Source: Oscheius onirici (taxonomy: Eukaryota; Nematoda; Chromadorea; Rhabditida; Rhabditidae). From it: 64,000 nucleotides of DNA. Below, piece by piece: positions 59,325 through 64,000 of this stretch (positions within the stretch are counted from its first letter, which is position 1; each line of letters begins with the position of its first letter). The stretch lies in NCBI GenBank assembly GCA_932521025.1, contig OW051473.1:9176001-9240000 (forward strand), in the 5' to 3' direction. Below the pieces are notes generated by a model. It was not told the origin of the DNA and ran no database searches. It saw only the letters and a program-made list of their open reading frames with translations. The translations under genes were made by a program, and so were the position numbers.

Positions 59325-62300
59325 AGCATGTCCGTGTTATAAGAGCGATGACATTGATCGCCGGCGGCTTTATCCTCCAGAGGATCGGCAAAGCCAAGGC
59401 GAGGTGCGCGGGCTACTCCGGACGCCGCACAACAGCAAAGCACAGCACAAAGTCAATCGCTCCAAGGGCGGAGCCACAATGCGCCGGAAGCGGAGTCCAC
59501 GCACGTTCCAAGCTGCTGCGGGCCCTCGTCCTACGGAACTTGGGGGTCGCTCCAAAATTGTGTTCAGAACACTGGACTTTCCCCACAAATTATACCTATG
59601 TCACACTCAAGAGTCCAGAAATCTCGGACTCTACTTGACTAGCCACATGGAATGGGTCAAATTAGCATCAGTCTGGTCTATTTCAAAATCTAAAGGCCCT
59701 TTGAATCACTCTCAAGGGAACACCGGAAAAAAGCCTGCAAAGCCGAAAACACCGCCACCATTGTCTCCTAGGGTGCCGAATTTAAAGGGTAGGCAATTGC
59801 ATGCTGGAAAGCTGTTAGCTTGGTGTACTTACCAGCTCTAGTTAAAACATTAGTTTCCTCGCACATTGTCGTACAAGTCTCGTATTCGGAGAAAATGTTC
59901 CGAGAGTTTCCTCTACAGCCATCGTACCAGAACTGCATACAGCTGAAACCCCTCAAACGTTGTAATTTTGAGCAACCCGACGTTTTAGATTCGTGGTCAA
60001 GATAGTAATGAGGACGCCAGTTCTCCCGGCCACATGTCTCGGCATATCCGCGGTCGTACTTATCCAGACAGGCGTCTAAACTGGTCGCTACCGAAGAAAA
60101 TGAGCTCACTTTTGCTCTTGGTACAATTGTACCCATTTCCTGCGTAACCTGTCAAGCAGGTGCAGATATAGGTGCCTTCTCGGTTAATGCATTCCGCGTT
60201 TCGATCACAGACGTGTGGAATCTTCAGGCACTCATTGACATCTAAATAAAAACGCCTAACTGGCTCTTTCTCTTCCATCTCGACGCGCGAAACGTTATCT
60301 GACGAGTTAATATTTATGACTGGACTCAATCTCTGGGGGACAATGTCCTCCCCCAAATTCTAACTACACGCCTCATCAGATTCAAGGACACTGCGGGCGC
60401 AACTGCACCCTCGGAAGTCACTAATGTACCCGCACCTGTGCAATTGTAGCCGTCTCCTTGGAAGCCCTCCTTGCATTTGCACATCCCATTGTCACAGGTG
60501 GCGTCAGGGGAGCAGTCTTTGCAATCTGTTGTTGATCTACCTGAACATGAATCTTGGCTACTTCTAGACAGAATAATACCTAATCCGACGTAAGCACAGT
60601 GTTTTCCATCTCCTCGGTAAGAAGCCATACATTCGCAGTCGTAAGAGCCTACAGTATTGGTACACCAGGCATTTTTGTCGCAGACGGCTGTATAGCCTCG
60701 GCATTCGTCCATGTCTCAAGCCGGATGTCATATGAATACTTTGTTTTATACCTATACAGTTGCCGTGCTTGTCACTCTCGTAGCCGACTCTGCACTCACA
60801 GGTGTAGTTGAACTTGGAATGAGCTTTACAGAAACTGGTACGGAGGTCGCATTGGTCACAAGCTGAAAAAAGACTTTTTATCATCTTGTCGACATTAAGA
60901 AGGTAAATTTTTTTCAACAGTCTCAAAAACTAGCATCAAAGTCCTCCTCATTTCTCGGTTTTAGATAATGCAATGAATAAAACATGCATTAGTGGAATAC
61001 TGTACACACTGGTTCCCTGTAACGCATAAAGACTAGCAATACTTCTCTAGGTACTACTATGTGTCGAATTTCGCTAATTGCTTTCGACTCGGACTGTTGG
61101 ATTTCAATATTGCTCTACCGGGACAGAAATGCTACCAAATCTCGTCTCGTCTTCTCCACTAGACGCTCTACTCTTCCCAAGAGGACGGAATCACAGCAGT
61201 TCTACTCTACCACCAGTCGTTGCAACAGCGGATCCCGATCCACCTAGCACTGAAGAAGCTCGGATCGTACTCTTCATCTACGAAACACGCCTGGGAACGC
61301 GTAGATCAACCCTCTCTCGACGACGCTCTGGACGAGCGCGAGAGGTACTGTTCCACTGTTTTTCTCCGAGGAATTTACAGCACCGCCATGGTCTGTCCGA
61401 AGAGCCGCTCTTGTCGAATATAGACTTGATACAGCGAATAAACTAACTAAACTAACTATGTGTCTAAGCGAGGTTCAGTACAAGGTTTTTTATTTGAGTT
61501 CATTACAAGAATAATTTGGCATGGCCTACAACATTCCGGGAATTGGAAAAATATTAGAGTGTCGCACCTGACACTGAGCCAAAAGAAAACCACTGACCCT
61601 TATTCGAGGTGGCATGCAACGTGTAAATACGAGTTACAAACGTTAGTTGAAAGCCAAACATTTTTGTCACTTCAATATCTCTACAACGTAAGCATTTAGG
61701 TAATATTTGTATGTTGAAAACTAGTCTCTATACATATTTCTTAGGTTCTGAAACTGGTATCCTTTAAACTTACCAATTTGAGGCGAGAGTTTCTCTGCGC
61801 AAACTTTTCTACACATATGGAGACTGTAAAACTTGTTGTCGTTGCCGCCACAACCGTAGTAGAAGAACTAAAGAAGACATTTGCCCTTTTAATCCCGAAA
61901 AGCAACCTTTTCACACTCTCCCGAATCCGAATTGAAGTGCCACCACCACTGTCCTTTCCTCTCGTCTCCACAGTGACCCTGATCCACATCAAGGAGACAC
62001 AAATCTTAATGCTCTATTCTATAAAGGGAATTGTAAAAGTACCGGGTACAGCAACAGGATTAAAAATCTTGTAGCGACATTGTTTCACACACTCTTGCTT
62101 GCTGTTAAAGTTGTTCTTGTTTCCGAGACAGCCACCGTAATGAAACTCTTTGCATGTTTGATCAGCATTGTCCCAGAACCATCGGGTCTAATTTAAAACC
62201 AGTCAAGATCAAAACTCTGACTACCGTATAGTACTGGCATGGACCTGGGTCAACTTGTTCTCCACATCGGTCTTCGGGATCTGAAAAATATGAAAACTAG

Positions 62301-62403
62301 GCTCGGATAAGCTCCAATCACTTCTAACAAAAACTGGCTCATCCTTGGCGCCAGTAGGGAGCGCAAAAAGCGGAATTAGAAGCAACGTCGCGACGGGATG
62401 CAT
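56960..62403 (-). CDS. mec-9: MEC-9-like secreted Kunitz/EGF protein, long form
   Basis: Extracellular protein needed for touch-receptor function in C. elegans. Twenty-two exons give 792 residues. Order: signal peptide (ATLLLIPLFALPTGA), Kunitz 1-2, four EGF-like domains (calcium type at DMDEC and DVNEC), Kunitz 3-5, three more EGF-like domains, a Glu/Lys/Ala-rich coil (EKEKASAEEKAKEEALAVEK) and a hydrophobic end (SVSLVLLLLSALL) like a GPI or tail anchor. Kunitz, EGF and Glu-rich parts together are the known MEC-9 design. Exons: 62403-62322, 62280-62225, 62187-62043, 62004-61907, 61867-61774, 60862-60752, 60714-60580, 60540-60436, 60241-60110, 60075-59982, 59942-59833, 59218-59168, 59125-59068, 58889-58798, 58750-58659, 58615-58510, 57968-57906, 57866-57729, 57689-57564, 57526-57413, 57373-57224, 57186-56960. 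Confidence 0.88.
60863..61773. other. Long mec-9 intron with overlapping plus-strand open frames
   Basis: 911-nt intron between Kunitz 2 and the first EGF exon. On the opposite strand 61078-61446 is open in two frames (for example ARIVLFIYETRLGTRRST), but neither resembles a known protein and no splice or start context was found. Confidence 0.35.
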
Positions 62404-62534
62404 CTTGGAAATGGCTGTGCTTGGGAATGCATGAGAAGTTGGCACATCTTCCCCACCCCACCACCAAATGAATAACCGATTGCAAAAGACCCGTATCCAT
62501 TCTTGGTAGAAGACAACAAAAGAGCAGAAAACAG

Positions 62535-62540
62535 TTTATT
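62535..62540 (-). terminator. Poly(A) signal of the enolase-phosphatase gene
   Basis: AATAAA on the minus strand 110 nt after the stop at 62650 and about 130 nt before the mec-9 ATG, so the two genes may be co-transcribed. Confidence 0.5.
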
Positions 62541-62649
62541 GCTAAAACAAGAGGGTAAAGCCTAGAAGATATGGCAGCGGAATGTGGGGTTACCGGAAAA
62601 GTGAGCAAGCGAAACAATCTCAAGAACAATCTTAAACTAACAACAGATT

Positions 62650-64000
62650 CTAGAGAGACTTTAGATTGGGAATGACTTTAAAGTCCTTCTGAGCAGCTTC
62701 GCTAAGTTTGGCAGAGTTATCAGGTCTGGCGAGAAGGTTCACCTGAATACCGGCTTCCTTAGCGGCTCGGGCTTCTGGAAAAGAGAAAATGAATAAAACA
62801 TAGGGTAAATATCTCACCTCCTTCAATGTCGGTCAGGAAGAGGATGTCGTTGGGATTTGCACCAATCGCAACCGCAATCTTCCGATAACTTTCGGCTTCC
62901 TGTTTGTGTCCAGTGGTTGTGTCGTAGTAGCCGCTGAGGTACTGAACGTTTTTGATGTTTGTTTGACTGAATTTTCGAAAGAATGGTTGTTACATTGAAA
63001 ATTTTACACAGCGCACAAGAGTGTGTTCTTGTCTACAGAACGTTTAGAGATCTTAAACACATTAGAGCTCCTGAATCGTAGAGAAGATCCCCCTGTTTCT
63101 AGCTCTCGAGGGAGGAAGATGCGTCTAGGGCCTCGACTCTGGTATAAATGTGTTTTCTGTATACGAAATATTAGTATATATCCTAACTTCTACCTTGTTT
63201 GGCCGACAAGTTTGGAGCTCTGATCTTTCATTCAATGGAATCATATATTTATGCAAAAAACACAAACAAATGAAAGTTGTCCGGGGTTCTTCCTAGAACA
63301 CTCTAATCAAACTGTCTGACTTTACCGGAAAAAGTGAATTGTATATGTTTTGCGGAAAAAACTCCGGAGAACTCTCATTGTGTTAGCGGTTTTTGCTTAA
63401 ATAAATAATGTTTCCTTTTGGATTAACTTTCTGAACAAACGGGAAATCCGTCTAATACCTCTGTTCAGAGAAGCTAACAGAAGCTCATTCTAAACTAATA
63501 GAATGTCTGAAGAACCAACCGGGAAACTCATGGGAAATCAAAAAGAAAATCAAAACAAACAACTCTCACCTTTGTCAAGTCACCGTCCACAGAATATTGG
63601 AACAGCAGTTGCTGAGCCTTGACTGATCCCGAAGAGTAGATGTAGATTTTCTTTCCCTCCTCAGTGATTTGCTTCCAGCAAGGCAAAACTTCGTTATAAA
63701 CACTTGAAATTTACGTATTTACTTTCAAGAACAACACTCACTGTCCCTTAATTTCTCCAGCCTTGTAAGCCTCTTCCCACATCAGACCTTGTAGGTTCTT
63801 TAGAGCGGTGAGCTAAATTGCCATTGTATATTCACGCCAAAAGTTCAGTCATGACTCAATCTACGTAACGACCGAGCCATTAACATCCGGACATGAGGTC
63901 ATATTAATAGATCCCCCACTTGAATAACTTAACTGGAAAAATTACGAACCTTTTTGTCGTTGTCAATCCAATAACGGACATGTTTGCTAATGTCTTCGAC
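62650..64000 (-). CDS. Enolase-phosphatase E1, 3' part
   Basis: HAD-family enzyme of methionine salvage that converts 2,3-diketo-5-methylthiopentyl-1-phosphate to the acireductone. Exons 64000-63950 (cut by the window edge), 63812-63742, 63702-63570, 62941-62818 and 62774-62650 encode 167 residues to the stop. HAD motifs: KIYIYSSGSVKAQQLLF (motif II Ser), GYYDTTTGHKQEAESYRKIA (motif III Lys) and ILFLTDIEGEARAAKEAG (motif IV Asp). The ending VIPNLKSL fits the family. The N-terminal motif I Asp lies outside the window. Intron 62942-63569 is 628 nt. Confidence 0.92.

Noticed and set aside
59266-59841. 191-codon plus-strand open frame inside the mec-9 locus
   Set aside because: It overlaps coding exons and the putative short-form promoter, has biased Arg/Lys/Pro composition and no homologous feel; antisense openness explains it.
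60363-60402. Extra mec-9 exon encoding VAPAVSLNLMRR
   Set aside because: It has an acceptor, but no donor gives the right phase; splicing 60436 directly to 60241 restores a canonical DVNEC EGF start.

Overview
The window reads as chromosomal DNA of a free-living-type rhabditid nematode, not C. elegans itself. Protein-coding genes are split by very short introns (36-60 nt is common), many start codons sit just after a TTTCAG or TTTTAG trans-splice-like acceptor, and several genes are recognisably nematode: a ucp-4-type carrier, a mec-9-type Kunitz/EGF protein, an EAG channel of the egl-2 type and a DUF229 protein. I rebuilt each gene by hand from splice sites. All the complete models keep frame from start to stop, which is the main evidence for them.

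Layout. 1-588 is the edge of an unrecognised minus-strand gene. 600-4340 is repeat-rich. 4344-6048 (-) is a family-31 glycosyltransferase. 7052-7710 is a fold-back transposon and 8869-12757 (+) is a DUF229 gene whose third intron holds a second fold-back element; a broken fragment of the same gene lies upstream at 8480-8620. 15880-16182 and 20158-21029 (+) are two small genes that share their 5' ends; the second carries a BEL/Pao-gag-like cysteine/histidine domain. A decayed Helitron helicase (18244-18700) and a composite inverted-repeat region (22080-23935) fill the space around them.

25321-31045 (+) is a close cluster: a four-span membrane protein, a CDC25-family phosphatase whose HCX5R histidine is tyrosine, and an intact gene derived from an IS1595/Merlin-type transposase. 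34070-37454 (+) is a long Ser/Pro-rich protein ending in a degenerate kinase-like region (PEAK/NKF3-like). It converges on coq-6 (37584-40153, -), which follows ucp-4 (40541-42125, -) with operon-like spacing. Four copies of a tRNA-shaped sequence with a long variable arm lie between 31.2 and 39.8 kb.

42961-45434 (+) is a small two-span membrane protein. 46512-47116 is a third TA-flanked fold-back element. 47947-53997 (-) is a complete EAG potassium channel with a possible cysteine-rich secreted-protein gene nested on the opposite strand in one intron. 56960-62403 (-) is a mec-9-like gene with a second in-frame start that makes a short form. 62650-64000 (-) is the 3' part of enolase-phosphatase E1.

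Functionally the window mixes mitochondrial genes (ucp-4, coq-6), neuronal genes (egl-2, mec-9), cell-cycle and signalling genes, and accessory material made mostly of fold-back DNA transposons. From memory, C. elegans ucp-4 and coq-6 are neighbours, and they, egl-2, mec-9 and cdc-25.2 are all on chromosome V, so this may be a rearranged chromosome-V-like block.
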